NCBI GenBank assembly: GCA_037384645.1
Contig: JARRNT010000048.1
Location: 1-32,202 of the forward strand
Direction: 5' to 3'
DNA length: 32,202 bases
Source of the DNA: RI-92 sp037384645
GTDB taxonomy: Bacteria; Pseudomonadota; Gammaproteobacteria; UBA6429; Thiohalophilaceae
The notes under the pieces were generated by a model, which ran no database searches, was not told the DNA's origin, and saw nothing but the letters and a program-made list of their open reading frames with translations. Positions 7,693 through 15,470 of this stretch are shown piece by piece. The translations under genes and the position numbers were made by a program. Positions within the stretch are counted from its first letter, which is position 1, and each line of letters begins with the position of its first letter.

Positions 7693-8610
7693 ATGAATAA
7701 ACTGTTACACGCCAAATTAAGAAAAACCATCGAATCGGCAAATGAAATCATTCTGGGCAAGGATACGGCCATCCGGCTTGCTCTCACCTGCCTGCTGGCG
7801 CGCGGCCACCTGCTTATCGAGGATTTACCCGGGGTCGGTAAAACCACGCTGGCCCATGTCATCGCGCAATTACTTGGACTACAATTTAACCGAATCCAGT
7901 TCACCAGCGACATGTTACCTGCCGATATCCTGGGTCTTTCGATCTATGCCCAGAACAGTGGGCATTTCACCTTTCACCCTGGGCCGATTTTTGCTCATGT
8001 CATTCTCGCAGATGAAATTAACCGCGCAACACCCAAGGCGCAAAGTGCGCTGCTGGAGGCCATGGAGGAACGGCAAATCACCATCGAGGGAGAAACACGG
8101 CCGTTATTTGATCCTTTTTTTGTGATCGCGACCCAGAATCCCATCGAACATATCGGCACCTACCCCTTACCCGAATCGCAACTTGACCGATTTTTGATGT
8201 CGATTTCCCTGGGCTATCCGGATGCCGAAGCCGAACGCCTGCTGCTGACATCCAGCGATCGGCGGGTCGAACTGCAACACCTCAGGGCCACGCTGGAACA
8301 GGCATCTTTACTCGAGTTGCAGCAAGAGGTCGAGCAGGTGACCACATCGACGGACTTAATCGATTATGTCCAGGCACTACTGCGGTTTTCCCGCGAATCA
8401 GGCCATTTCATCTGTGGCCTGTCACCTCGCGCCGGGCTCGCCTTACTGCATGTCAGCAAGGCCTGGGCATTATTACAGCAGCGTGACTATGTAATCCCGG
8501 AAGATATCCAGGCGGTATTGCCCGCGGTAACGAATCATCGTCTGGCGAATGTCGAGCAGGATGCAGTGCAAATGCCGGCTGACAAATTGCTGGCAGTAGC
8601 CATCCCCTAG
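7693..8610 (+). CDS. MoxR-family AAA+ ATPase
   Basis: This 305-residue AAA+ protein of the MoxR branch is expected to act as a chaperone-like ATPase. Walker A (LPGVGKTT) is near residues 45-52, Walker B with VILADEINRA near 103-112, sensor 1 in FVIATQNPIE near 140, and the C-terminal lid has the SPRAG motif near 259. The ATG at 7693 (MNKLLHAKLR) is preferred; a GTG at 7615 in frame would add 26 residues that are unlike the family, and GGAAG lies 13 bases before 7693. It is followed by DUF58 and transglutaminase genes, the classic MoxR-DUF58-TgpA arrangement, so it probably remodels or activates complexes containing the DUF58 protein. Confidence 0.92.
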   Translation: MNKLLHAKLRKTIESANEIILGKDTAIRLALTCLLARGHLLIEDLPGVGKTTLAHVIAQLLGLQFNRIQFTSDMLPADILGLSIYAQNSGHFTFHPGPIFAHVILADEINRATPKAQSALLEAMEERQITIEGETRPLFDPFFVIATQNPIEHIGTYPLPESQLDRFLMSISLGYPDAEAERLLLTSSDRRVELQHLRATLEQASLLELQQEVEQVTTSTDLIDYVQALLRFSRESGHFICGLSPRAGLALLHVSKAWALLQQRDYVIPEDIQAVLPAVTNHRLANVEQDAVQMPADKLLAVAIP

Positions 8611-8639
8611 CAATGCCAGCGTGCTTTTATTCATAAAAC

Positions 8640-9605
8640 GTGTCGACAACATCCACAGCCAGGCGGTTTAATTTCAGACGATTTTTCGTTGGCGAAGGGC
8701 CACAGATTCCACCTTATTACCTGAACAACCGCCGCGTATATATCCTGCCAACACGGCAGGGCCTTGTGTTTGCCGTTTTATTGCTTGCCATGCTGCTGGG
8801 TTCAATCAACTATAACAATAACCTTGGCTATATTCTGACGTTCCTGCTCGCCAGTCTGTGCGTCGTAACCATCTTCATGACGTATCGAAATATGCTCTTT
8901 TTACGAATTGGACCTGCGATCCTGACGCCGGTCTTCGCCGGAAAAGACGCCGTAATTCCGGTGCAGGTCGATAATCAGCAGTATTCAACCCGCTTTGCCA
9001 TCGAGTACCACCTGCCGCAAGATAAACCGACTATTTGCGACATTCCAGGCAATGCCAGGCCAAGCATTCAGCTTCCGGTCAATTTCACGCAACGCGGCTA
9101 CCGCCCACTGCCCCGATTTATTATTGCGACAACGTTCCCGCTCGGTTTATTTAGAGCATGGTCGCATGTGCAGTTACATCAGTCTGTTCTGGTTTATCCC
9201 CGCCCCGGCAACGACAGGATATTGCCGCAACTGGCGGTGGGGCAAAAACAGGGTGAAAAACTTCACGGTGCCGGGGATGATGATTTCGAAGGACTTAGAA
9301 ATTACCAGGTCGGTGATTCTTTTTACCGGATCCACTGGAAATCAGCTGCCCGCTATCACGTATTACAAACCAAGCAATATGTCGGCAGTGCAAACACCGA
9401 ATTGTGGATTAACTGGGAGGACTCCCATTATACCGAGCTCGAAAGCCGAATCTCACAATTAACGCGGTGGGTCATGTTGGCCCATGACACGGGGATTCCC
9501 TATGGCCTGAGGATTCCCGGTGTCGAGTATGAATTATCAACCGGCATAGCGCATAGAAACAAATGTTTGAAGGCGTTAGCGCTCTATGGTGAGGACGATG
9601 TTTAA
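8640..9605 (+). CDS. DUF58-domain membrane protein
   Basis: This 321-residue protein has two close hydrophobic segments near residues 38-75 and a cytoplasmic or periplasmic C-terminal DUF58 region. The family hallmark is GLRNYQVGDSFYRIHWKSAAR followed by LQTKQY near residues 220-250. The start is GTG at 8640, since an in-frame TAA at 8634 blocks anything upstream and no early ATG exists. It begins 29 bases after the MoxR stop and overlaps the transglutaminase gene, so the three form an operon. DUF58 proteins commonly accompany MoxR ATPases and may have a von Willebrand factor-like fold; a molecular role is not established. Confidence 0.88.
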   Translation: MSTTSTARRFNFRRFFVGEGPQIPPYYLNNRRVYILPTRQGLVFAVLLLAMLLGSINYNNNLGYILTFLLASLCVVTIFMTYRNMLFLRIGPAILTPVFAGKDAVIPVQVDNQQYSTRFAIEYHLPQDKPTICDIPGNARPSIQLPVNFTQRGYRPLPRFIIATTFPLGLFRAWSHVQLHQSVLVYPRPGNDRILPQLAVGQKQGEKLHGAGDDDFEGLRNYQVGDSFYRIHWKSAARYHVLQTKQYVGSANTELWINWEDSHYTELESRISQLTRWVMLAHDTGIPYGLRIPGVEYELSTGIAHRNKCLKALALYGEDDV

Positions 9606-11613
9606 GTCCAAAAAGCATACTAAACCAATAAAATTTCAGGCCAGTCTTGCCGGTATGTATTTTCTGCTGGCAGGGCTAGCCGTCATGTTGCTGCCGCATG
9701 TTGCGCATCTCCCGCTGTGGACGAGCCTGACCTGTTTCAGCCTGATCACCTGGCGCCTGCTCTACGATCTGAAACGCCTGCCACTACCTAATAGATTCGG
9801 CATATACCTGCTTTTCGCCCTGATCATACTCGGGGTGTTAGCCAACTATTTTACTATTGTCGGGCGTGAAGCCGGGACCGCACTGTTAATCTCGATGATT
9901 TGCCTGAAGCTCCTGGAAATCAAATCCTTGCGCGATATTTCGCTTATCGTACAGCTGGCATTTTTCGCAATCGTCATCACATTTCTATTCAGCCAGTCCA
10001 TTTTCGTTGCAGTGACCATGCTGATAGCGCTTGTATTCCTGGTCACGGCCCTAATCAGTTTTCAACACGCAAAAGCTGACCAGATTCGCCAGCCGCATTC
10101 CGAAAAAGCACATCTCGTGCTTGCCTTAAAAATGCTGTTATATGCCATTCCATTGGCCATCGTTGTCTTTATTTTCTTCCCGAGGACCAGCACGCCACTC
10201 TGGGGATTGCCCCACGATGCATTTTCCGCCAGGACCGGTCTGTCAGACACGATGACACCTGGTGAAATCAGTAATCTTGTTGATAACGATGCCGTCGCCT
10301 TTCGGGTAAAATTTCAGTCAAGCATACCGGTGCCGGCGAAACGATACTGGCGCGGCCCCGTATTCTGGAAATTTGATGGCCGCACCTGGTCTGCGCCGAT
10401 TTTACAACGGCTGGTAATGAGAAAAATCCCGCTGCTGAGTCCAGCCGATCCCGTTGAGTACGCTGTCACCCTGGAACCGGATAATAATCACTGGCTGTTT
10501 GCACTGGATCAGCCAGGCATGATTCCCGCTAACGCATACCTGACCACAGAAATGCAATTGCTGATGCGAAAACCGGTTACCCACCTGTTACGCTACCGCA
10601 TGAAATCATATCTTAAATATTCAATGCCCTGGATTGGGGGGTTGTCATCAGAACGTTACTTGCAGGTACCGAGAGATGCCGCGCCGCGCGCAAGGCAGTA
10701 TATAACGCAACTGTTGCAACATGATCCCAATAAGCTTGACCTGGTTAATACCGTATTGAACCGTTTCAGGGACAGGCAATATTATTACACCAGAAAGCCT
10801 CCCCCCCTGCACGGCGACCCCACCGATGCATTCCTGTTCGAAACCAAGCGTGGTTATTGCGAACACTATGCATCGAGTTTCACTGTACTCATGCGTTTGG
10901 GTGGCATACCCGCCCGGGTTGTCACCGGTTACCAGGGCGGCGAAATGAATCCATTGAGTAATTACATGATCGTACGCCAGTCCGATGCCCATGCCTGGTC
11001 GGAAATCTATCTTCGAGGCAAAGGTTGGTTGCGCATTGATCCGACAGCAGTTATCCCACCCGGTAATATTGAAGATGCAAGCGATGTGGCCCACTTTCGC
11101 AATGAGCTGGGTGATGCTGGTAAACAGCCAGGGAAAAGCTGGTTCAGCGATTCGTTAAAGCAGCTAGACTATGCCTGGGATTTGGTAAACAATAGCTGGA
11201 ACCAGTGGGTCATTGGCTATAACAATCAAAGCCAGAAATCCCTGTTCAGGGCCATTGGCATACCCGAAATCAGCTGGCGTGGTTTGAGCTATGTATTATT
11301 TGCCACACTGGGATTTTTTACCGTACTTGTTGCAATAAATATTTTCCGTGCGCAACGAATCAGGAAAACGGCCATTGAAAAAATTTACCAGCAGTTCCTG
11401 GGAAAACTACGACCACTTCACATGGAGAAATTACCGTCGGAGGGTGCGCTAAGCTTTTCCCGGCGTGTCTCACAACGATTACCAGCGCAATCATCAGAGC
11501 TTATGCACGTTGCCAAGCTCTACAACCAGATTCGGTACGCAGACTCGAGTCCTGACCTGGTCGAGAGTTTGAAGCAAGCAGTCAAATCCATAAAGATCAA
11601 TAAAAACCGATAA
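9586..11613 (+). CDS. TgpA-type membrane transglutaminase (DUF3488 - transglutaminase - DUF4129)
   Basis: This 675-residue protein has about six transmembrane helices in residues 20-205 (DUF3488-like), a periplasmic transglutaminase-like core, another helix near 570-590, and a short cytoplasmic C-terminal tail resembling DUF4129. The catalytic triad is visible: C425 in RGYCEHYASS, H469 in DAHAWSE and D485 in RIDPTA. It resembles TgpA of Pseudomonas aeruginosa, an inner-membrane transglutaminase important for viability there. The ATG at 9586 overlaps the DUF58 gene by 20 bases. A second ATG at 9598, with GGTGAGG before it and an eight-base overlap, is equally possible and would remove four residues. 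Substrates are unknown. Confidence 0.9.
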   Translation: MVRTMFKSKKHTKPIKFQASLAGMYFLLAGLAVMLLPHVAHLPLWTSLTCFSLITWRLLYDLKRLPLPNRFGIYLLFALIILGVLANYFTIVGREAGTALLISMICLKLLEIKSLRDISLIVQLAFFAIVITFLFSQSIFVAVTMLIALVFLVTALISFQHAKADQIRQPHSEKAHLVLALKMLLYAIPLAIVVFIFFPRTSTPLWGLPHDAFSARTGLSDTMTPGEISNLVDNDAVAFRVKFQSSIPVPAKRYWRGPVFWKFDGRTWSAPILQRLVMRKIPLLSPADPVEYAVTLEPDNNHWLFALDQPGMIPANAYLTTEMQLLMRKPVTHLLRYRMKSYLKYSMPWIGGLSSERYLQVPRDAAPRARQYITQLLQHDPNKLDLVNTVLNRFRDRQYYYTRKPPPLHGDPTDAFLFETKRGYCEHYASSFTVLMRLGGIPARVVTGYQGGEMNPLSNYMIVRQSDAHAWSEIYLRGKGWLRIDPTAVIPPGNIEDASDVAHFRNELGDAGKQPGKSWFSDSLKQLDYAWDLVNNSWNQWVIGYNNQSQKSLFRAIGIPEISWRGLSYVLFATLGFFTVLVAINIFRAQRIRKTAIEKIYQQFLGKLRPLHMEKLPSEGALSFSRRVSQRLPAQSSELMHVAKLYNQIRYADSSPDLVESLKQAVKSIKINKNR

Positions 11614-11640
11614 AACCATGCCGGCAGCCAAAAAAATAAA

Positions 11641-11680
11641 TACTCAGGGGACGTTCGAACCCCACTTAACTCTCACTGAG
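11641..11680. other. Nested inverted repeats in an intergenic region
   Basis: CTCAG at 11643-11647 can pair with CTGAG at 11676-11680, and inside it GGGG (11647-11650) can pair with CCCC (11660-11663) around the palindrome GTTCGAAC (11653-11660). There is no following T run, so it is not a standard terminator. It resembles a T-arm by eye, but the five-base stem needed around a TTC loop does not form, so it is not called a tRNA remnant. Confidence 0.25.
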
Positions 11681-11749
11681 CCAGTACATTTTATTGAACC
11701 TAAACACAATGCAAAAAACCAAATAACCTCAGCAACAGCACTGTAGCGA

Positions 11750-11795
11750 TTATCAGCCAGCGCTGAAGTGCTATAATGAGAAGCGAATCACTTCA
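11750..11795 (+). promoter_or_regulatory. Extended -10 promoter with flanking inverted repeat
   Basis: A consensus TATAAT at 11772-11777 is preceded by TG at 11769-11770 (extended -10), with TTATCA (11750-11755) as a 4/6 -35 box at 16-base spacing. Transcription would start near 11784, about 30 bases before the ATG at 11814. A perfect seven-base inverted repeat, TGAAGTG (11764-11770) and CACTTCA (11789-11795), brackets the -10 and start site. That position would let a dimeric repressor block RNA polymerase. Confidence 0.55.
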
Positions 11796-11813
11796 CTTAC
11801 AGTTTTAATAGTT

Positions 11814-12170
11814 ATGAACGTCACATCAATCATGTTTGTTATTGGCAGCTTGCTGGCCCTGTTCATCCTCTACCTCAATGTTGCTGCCACTATATGGCTT
11901 GTCAGAACGGATGATTTAAACCATTTCCAGAAACTGGGGCAGGGGATGACAGTCTGGCTACTTCCCTACCTTGGCGCCAGACTGGTGCTTTCACTCCTGC
12001 GCGAAACCGATCCAGCATCCTTACCACGGTCCATGCTGGGATATCGTAGCTTTGGCTGGCTTGATACCGCCAATTCGCGTAATGACGCCTGGACCGGCGA
12101 TAATACACATTCGACACACCACCATGACAGCTGCGGACATGACTCAGGGAGCGGCGGCCATAGTTGTTGA
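11814..12170 (+). CDS. Small membrane protein with His-rich C-terminal tail
   Basis: This 118-residue protein is not recognised. Residues 5-29 form a strong transmembrane helix (IMFVIGSLLALFILYL), and residues 44-62 (GMTVWLLPYLGARLVLSLL) form a second, shorter hydrophobic segment. The tail from about residue 95 is hydrophilic and rich in His, Cys, Ser and Gly (HSTHHHDSCGHDSGSGGHSC), suggesting metal binding. A strong promoter sits at 11750-11795, so the gene is probably its own unit. Genes on either side (transglutaminase upstream, small secreted protein downstream) have their own signals. Function is unknown. Confidence 0.65.
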   Translation: MNVTSIMFVIGSLLALFILYLNVAATIWLVRTDDLNHFQKLGQGMTVWLLPYLGARLVLSLLRETDPASLPRSMLGYRSFGWLDTANSRNDAWTGDNTHSTHHHDSCGHDSGSGGHSC

Positions 12171-12251
12171 TGCCCTGAACTGTTGTATAGAGTGATGGGA
12201 CACTAGTTTAGTGCATTCTGATATTCTACTTCGCAGCCTGCACGAACCTGG

Positions 12252-12280
12252 TTGTCTGATAGGTAGCCCGCCACTATAAT
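12252..12280 (+). promoter_or_regulatory. Sigma-70-type promoter for the small secreted protein gene
   Basis: TTGTCT at 12252-12257 (4/6 match to the -35 consensus) is followed after exactly 17 bases by TATAAT at 12275-12280. Predicted transcription start is near 12287 and the ATG at 12330 lies about 43 bases downstream. Confidence 0.55.
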
Positions 12281-12329
12281 CAAGATGCAAAATCCTGTTT
12301 AATTGGCTGAGCACCGGGTTTAATAGACA

Positions 12330-12680
12330 ATGAAAAAAATAATTATTCTTATCACCCTGTTACTGACCCCCACATTACTCTTCGCCAGGATTACAAAAGA
12401 AGAAGTCGTGGGCAACTGGACGTTGATAAGCAAGCACCACTACTTGACCATGACGTTGAACCGCAAAGGTTTTGTCAAAATAACCACGGGCAATAAAAAG
12501 CATAAACCCAGGACCCTTCCACTCGGGATATGGTCCGCTGTCGATGACGAATTAAAAATCACTATATACGGTAAAATAAAATTCCTCTACAAGCATGTAA
12601 GATTCAAAGGCAAAACCATTACAGTTCGCAATCGACACGGCAAAATCCAGCGTTTTAAATACACCCCGCCGGCATACTAG
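12330..12680 (+). CDS. Small secreted protein of unknown function
   Basis: This 116-residue protein begins with a clear Sec signal peptide (MKKIIILITLLLTPTLLFA, cut near residue 19). The mature part is very basic, rich in Lys, and dominated by alternating beta-strand patterns: VGNWTLIS, YLTMTLNRKGFVKIT, GIWSAVDDELKITIYG and KTITVRNRHGKIQRFKY. The WTL / GxW pattern is like small lipocalin-like or META-type beta-barrel domains, but similarity is only by impression. A good promoter lies just upstream. No operon partner is evident. Confidence 0.6.
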   Translation: MKKIIILITLLLTPTLLFARITKEEVVGNWTLISKHHYLTMTLNRKGFVKITTGNKKHKPRTLPLGIWSAVDDELKITIYGKIKFLYKHVRFKGKTITVRNRHGKIQRFKYTPPAY

Positions 12681-12976
12681 CGCGAACAAATCACGGGTAA
12701 CTGTTGTTCTGCGCAGATAACAATACCCCTTCCGAACACCGGGTATAGCATATACATACGGCAATCATATAAACACATCATTGATGCTGAAGCTGGATGT
12801 CTAATCTGCTGCTGTTAACGCTGTTGCAAGGGCTGACCAATAAGATAATCCTGGATGCCCAAATTTTCACGTCATGATTTTATTCACTGTTCGCTTCATT
12901 AACGATTGCTTAGCTTACAAATCATAGTAGATACTATTAATTAGTGTTTTTCAGATGGTCAATACCGCACAGAACG

Positions 12977-13876
12977 ATGGATTACAAAATCGAGCAAATG
13001 CAGGCTGTGATAGAAGCACTGCCTGACCCGGTCTTTATCATTACTGAAAGTGGACGTTATGCGGACATTGTAGGGGGAAGCGACTCACGCTTTTATCATG
13101 ACGGTTCCGTGCTGGTCGGTAAACTACTCTCTGAAGTGTTACCGAAAGAAAAGGCAGACTGGTTTCTTGCACAAATTGCCCAGGCACTGAAAATAAATGG
13201 TTTGCATACGGTTGAATACGCCCTGGGTGGTGAGGAAGTCGACGGACTGGATAATACCCGGGGTCCGGCAGGCTCCCTCTGGTTTGAGGGACGAATACAG
13301 CCACTGGCATCGACTTATGACGGGGAACGCGCCGTCGTCTGGGTGGCAAGGAATATCACTCAACGCTATGAACTCGAAAACAGGCTGCGTATCCTGTCCG
13401 AACAGGATGAATTAACAGGCATCTATAATCGGCGCAAGTTCATAAAAGAGCTACAACATCGTTTTGACGAACTGCAACGTTATCATACCGCCACCGCGGT
13501 ATTGATGCTGGACATTGATCATTTCAAGGCTATTAACGACCGGCTCGGTCATCACACTGGTGACGACGTATTAATTAAAGTGGCCAACAGATGTAAATCC
13601 TTATTGCGTAAAACAGACGTATTTGCCAGGTTTGGCGGCGAAGAATTTATTTTCCTGCTCCCGCAAACCCAGATTAATGATGCAGTGAATTTTGCGAAAC
13701 GTATCAGCTCTGAGATCAGCACCATCAGCATTGAAGAAAACAGCCCGGTGACTGTGAGTATTGGCGTGGCTGAAATCCTCGAGTCCGACAAGCAACCCGA
13801 GGAGGTTATACGACGCGCCGACAAGGCATTATATCAAGCCAAACATGCGGGTCGAAACCGAATTGCAACCGAGTAA
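12977..13876 (+). CDS. PAS-GGDEF diguanylate cyclase
   Basis: This 299-residue soluble protein should make cyclic di-GMP from two GTP. Residues about 5-130 form a PAS-like sensor (ALPDPVFIITESG at the start, VVWVARNITQR at the end), then a short helical linker and a GGDEF domain from about 140. The active motif is GGEEF at residues 220-224, and RKTD at 211-214 is five residues before it, the classic product-inhibition I-site. DELTGIYNRRKF and LMLDIDHFKAINDRLGH are intact, so it is likely active. No transmembrane segment is seen, so the signal is probably cytoplasmic. ATG 12977 is preferred over an in-frame GTG at 12944; the ribosome site is weak for both. Confidence 0.9.
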   Translation: MDYKIEQMQAVIEALPDPVFIITESGRYADIVGGSDSRFYHDGSVLVGKLLSEVLPKEKADWFLAQIAQALKINGLHTVEYALGGEEVDGLDNTRGPAGSLWFEGRIQPLASTYDGERAVVWVARNITQRYELENRLRILSEQDELTGIYNRRKFIKELQHRFDELQRYHTATAVLMLDIDHFKAINDRLGHHTGDDVLIKVANRCKSLLRKTDVFARFGGEEFIFLLPQTQINDAVNFAKRISSEISTISIEENSPVTVSIGVAEILESDKQPEEVIRRADKALYQAKHAGRNRIATE

Positions 13877-13908
13877 TGACCATTACTCATAAAAATCCAG
13901 CCAGGTAA

Positions 13909-14061
13909 CATACAGGTAAAATCTCTCTGGATTTAGCCAAAGCAGCCGTACACCGTTTGGCAGGTAAGCCCAAAGAAGTATTGATGATCGGAGATGACAT
14001 CAGGCGTGATATTCAGGCTGATGCCATAATCGATCCCATTGCTGATTGACCCAATTGGTAG
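13909..14061 (+). pseudogene. Decayed C-terminal remnant of a HAD-family phosphatase
   Basis: Between the GGDEF stop and the amidotransferase, one forward frame reads GKISLDLAKAAVHRLAG, then KPKEVLMIGDDIRRDIQ, then ADAIIDPIAD, stop, PNW, stop. KEVLMIGDDxxxDIQ is the motif IV block of HAD phosphatases (type IIA, LHPP-like), and DAIIDPIADxPNW matches the usual end of that family. The segment normally between these two blocks (about 25-30 residues with the AGM...VKTGK stretch) is missing, and a TGA stands where Leu is expected. An in-frame stop at 13906-13908 closes the frame upstream. There is no start codon context and no N-terminal catalytic DxD, so this is a dead fragment. Confidence 0.6.
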
Positions 14062-14220
14062 ACAGCAATTTTCAACCTGCGAGCAATCCAGCCACAGGAA
14101 CATGCGGAGGCTGAATGCTGCCCCGTCCAGAGATATACCTGGTGTTTTAAACAGGAATTTCCGTGATCCCATCCAGACAGGCTTAATCGTGTTCCGTGGT
14201 TTGCTTCCCTCTTCCCTTTT

Positions 14221-14982
14221 TTAATTATCCTGTCGTTTGAATTTGAAATAGCGCTCGACAAAGCGCCTCAGAATAGCCTGGGCATAGGGTGTGGATTTCG
14301 CGCGAACACGCTGTTTTAACACTTCCGCCTCGTGCGGCTCGAAATAGCCATGATGGCGGTAGATGTCGATACGCAACGCGAATTCCTCGGGATCAGCTTC
14401 CGGGTGAAACTGCGTGGCATAGACGTTCTCGCCGACGCGGAACATTTGTACCGGACACGCTCGTCCGGTTATCAATAAGGTGGCTCCCCTGGGTGTCGCA
14501 TCGACAGCTTCCTTGTGGCCGAGCAGTACGTCGATCTGTGGCGGAAAGCCCGTGAGTAATTTGTCATGCCTGCCCGCCTCGGTAATGTCCAGGCTGACAC
14601 AGCCCACCGCTTCCGCGTATCGGGTGGATATCGGCGTGCCCAGGAAATGTCCCAACAGGCCATTGCCGGAACAGGCGCCGAGAAAGGGAAAGTCCCGGGT
14701 GACAACCTGTTGCAGGAGTCGATGGAAATCCGATTCGATCTTTTTCTGTATCGGGCTTTTCCTGTCTTCCGGCGTACTGATGTCGAACGGGCTGCCACCG
14801 ACGATGATGGCCGCATAATCATTCAGCTCCAGCATGTCAGGGATACCGTGTTGCTCAATACGCAGGCGTCGAGTGTCCCCGGCGCGCAGACCAGCATATT
14901 TCAGGAAACAGGCATATTCGCTGTTTGACGTGGCGTCTTCAGGCCGCAGTTGCAGAATCAGAACGGGTTTCGTTGCTGGCAT
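14221..14982 (-). CDS. Class I glutamine amidotransferase (GMP synthase-like)
   Basis: This 253-residue stand-alone GATase1 protein has the nucleophile Cys at C104 in LGACSGNGLLG and the catalytic His and Glu at H192 and E194 in TQFHPEAD. The oxyanion region is IIVGGSPFDIS near residue 60. The Gly-Asn after the elbow replaces the more usual Gly-His/Gln, though the triad is intact. Such proteins (GuaA-N-like) release ammonia from glutamine for an unknown acceptor or act as gamma-glutamyl hydrolases; no synthetase domain is attached and no partner gene lies beside it. ATG 14982 gives the natural start of the Rossmann-like strand (VLILQLRP). No ribosome site is obvious. Confidence 0.88.
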   Translation of the reverse strand: MPATKPVLILQLRPEDATSNSEYACFLKYAGLRAGDTRRLRIEQHGIPDMLELNDYAAIIVGGSPFDISTPEDRKSPIQKKIESDFHRLLQQVVTRDFPFLGACSGNGLLGHFLGTPISTRYAEAVGCVSLDITEAGRHDKLLTGFPPQIDVLLGHKEAVDATPRGATLLITGRACPVQMFRVGENVYATQFHPEADPEEFALRIDIYRHHGYFEPHEAEVLKQRVRAKSTPYAQAILRRFVERYFKFKRQDN

Positions 14983-15027
14983 GACTGTTATTATTGCGAA
15001 ATTCAGTCGGCTCTGACAATCATGCCG

Positions 15028-15040
15028 AACCTGGCAGGTT
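15028..15040. promoter_or_regulatory. Perfect inverted repeat, possible operator
   Basis: AACCTG and CAGGTT form a six-base perfect inverted repeat with a one-base centre, 45-60 bases upstream of the amidotransferase start. This is a plausible binding site for a dimeric regulator, but no family is recognised. Confidence 0.3.
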
Positions 15041-15122
15041 TATACTATATATATAGAGATGGCATGTATGGTAACCAATCACCCTGTCATCAATCTCGCC
15101 GTCCCGTTGCTTTAAGTAAAGG

Positions 15123-15350
15123 CTAATAGCAATCGCCTTCTAATATTCTTAGTGGGTGCGACGTCGAACCTGGCAGAACAGCGTGGATATTTTTGAATAA
15201 TTTGCAGAGATCCACTGTCGCATCCCCATAGCCGTATTCATATCCAAGTCTTGATGACTCAGTGTGTCGCTGTGATAGCTGCACTGCCTGCTCCCCTGCC
15301 GAATGCTGATCATGTGCCAGCTGTTGCCTATTCTCCATCTGAACCGCCAT
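15123..15350 (-). CDS. Doubtful small open frame
   Basis: A 75-codon frame starts at ATG 15350 on the minus strand (MAVQMENRQQLAHDQHSAGE) and ends in a TAG at 15123-15125. It is polar, has no signal peptide or recognised motif, no clear ribosome site, and lies in a region with regulatory-looking repeats. It may be a chance frame or a degraded gene remnant. It is listed only because nothing else explains this stretch. Confidence 0.15.
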   Translation of the reverse strand: MAVQMENRQQLAHDQHSAGEQAVQLSQRHTESSRLGYEYGYGDATVDLCKLFKNIHAVLPGSTSHPLRILEGDCY

Positions 15351-15470
15351 ATATTTGCTCAAAAAAGCGGGTTTGACGCAAAACAGTCATACTCAAGCCA
15401 AATAAGCCGTGGTCAAACCTAGAAAAACGCAGACCATACCTTTAAAGTACAAGACGAGAGGAGAATACCA

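Larger units (their letters stand above)
15004..15470. other. Intergenic region with palindromes and repeat
   Basis: This 467-base stretch between two divergently placed genes has no convincing coding sequence. It holds the inverted repeat AACCTG-G-CAGGTT (15028-15040), the palindrome CTATATATATAG (15045-15056), and a twelve-base repeat CGAACCTGGCAG at 15026-15037 and 15165-15176. Promoters for both the amidotransferase and the oligopeptide operon must lie here, but I could not place them. A good ribosome site, GAGAGGAG (15456-15463), ends the region. Confidence 0.4.

Noticed and set aside
11647..11663. Possible tRNA T-arm (GTTCGAAC) or tRNA remnant
   Set aside because: The five-base stems needed on both sides of a seven-base loop do not pair and there is no acceptor stem or CCA at the right distance.
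14206..14221. T run near the end of the amidotransferase gene as a terminator
   Set aside because: No stem-loop lies directly before the T run in either direction.
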